From assembly GCF_019038435.1 (NCBI RefSeq), contig NZ_JAGPOX010000091.1, positions 1 to 40,241 on the forward strand: a stretch of DNA of 40,241 nt, read 5' to 3'. Numbering within the stretch: position 1 is the first letter of the stretch; the number at the start of each line of letters is the position of its first letter. The translations under genes and the position numbers were made by a program. A model generated the notes under the pieces. That model had not been told where the DNA came from. It saw only the letters and a program-made list of their open reading frames with translations, and made no database searches. Positions 40,152 to 40,241 of the stretch are shown here, piece after piece. This DNA is from Nocardia alni. GTDB taxonomy: Bacteria; Actinomycetota; Actinomycetes; Mycobacteriales; Mycobacteriaceae.

Positions 40152-40241
40152 TTATCTGCCCCGCAGGAGATACAGGCCGAGGCCGATGTACAGGGGCGGG
40201 ATCAGCCATGTGCCGACGGGGCGTAGGCGGCGGACGAGGGT
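40152..40241 (-). CDS. C-terminus of a membrane protein, possibly cadmium resistance transporter-like
   Basis: The last 29 codons are in the window, reading TLVRRLRPVGTWLIPPLYIG and LGLYLLRGR before TAA at 40152-40154. The hydrophobic WLIPPLYIGLGLYLL is a terminal transmembrane helix. The pattern resembles the end of CadD-like cadmium resistance transporters, but so little sequence makes the family call tentative. Confidence 0.5.
   Translation of the reverse strand, partial: TLVRRLRPVGTWLIPPLYIGLGLYLLRGR

Overview
The window is high-GC DNA whose genes look like those of a mycolic-acid actinobacterium, most probably Nocardia or a close relative. This rests on a DosR/DevR-type response regulator close to the mycobacterial protein, an EthA-like monooxygenase, a HelR-type RNA polymerase recycling factor with an apparent rifamycin-associated element upstream, a WXG100 protein paired with a giant WXG100-like protein, and a double pair of FadE-type acyl-CoA dehydrogenases. 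No rRNA, tRNA, CRISPR array or complete insertion sequence was seen.

Layout. (1) 1-6290, minus strand: a WXG100 protein followed by a giant protein with a WXG100-like N-terminus, a SecA-like helicase core and repetitive linkers, running off the left edge; its C-terminus, possibly a toxin or effector tip, is not visible. (2) 6627-11152: a SnoaL-like protein, helR, and a gene-poor stretch of about 1.5 kb. The stretch holds an RAE-like site, a fragment of an MFS transporter gene and two copies of an 80-90 bp palindromic repeat; a third copy lies on the other side of helR. (3) 11011-15403: an NmrA-like reductase under a TetR regulator, a 57-residue membrane protein, an aldo/keto reductase and a quinone oxidoreductase. 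(4) 15718-21188: a fragment resembling part of a molybdopterin oxidoreductase gene, placed head-on to an intact BisC-type gene, then a Tat-exported GH1 glycosidase and the EthA-like monooxygenase.

(5) 21695-25119: a hypoxia-type regulatory locus with a small membrane protein, DosR, a flavin split-barrel protein and a DosS/DosT-like sensor. A near-consensus DosR box lies between the last two. The sensor lacks the segment that carries the heme ligand in DosS and has altered N, G1 and G2 ATP-binding boxes, so it may be a pseudokinase. (6) 25291-33374: a catabolic locus of two divergent three-gene units (maleate-isomerase-like, OYE/FadH-like flavoenzyme and CoA-transferase; opposite GntR, TIM-barrel isomerase and SDR), then a TetR/aldo-keto reductase pair. 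Its substrate cannot be told. (7) 33425-39591: a tightly overlapping operon of four acyl-CoA dehydrogenases and one enoyl-CoA hydratase, divergent from a GntR/FadR regulator, with a 27-bp direct repeat between them. (8) 39645-40241: hicB with a frameshifted hicA, and the end of a membrane protein gene.

All functional calls come from reading the sequence and remembered family features; no database search was run.
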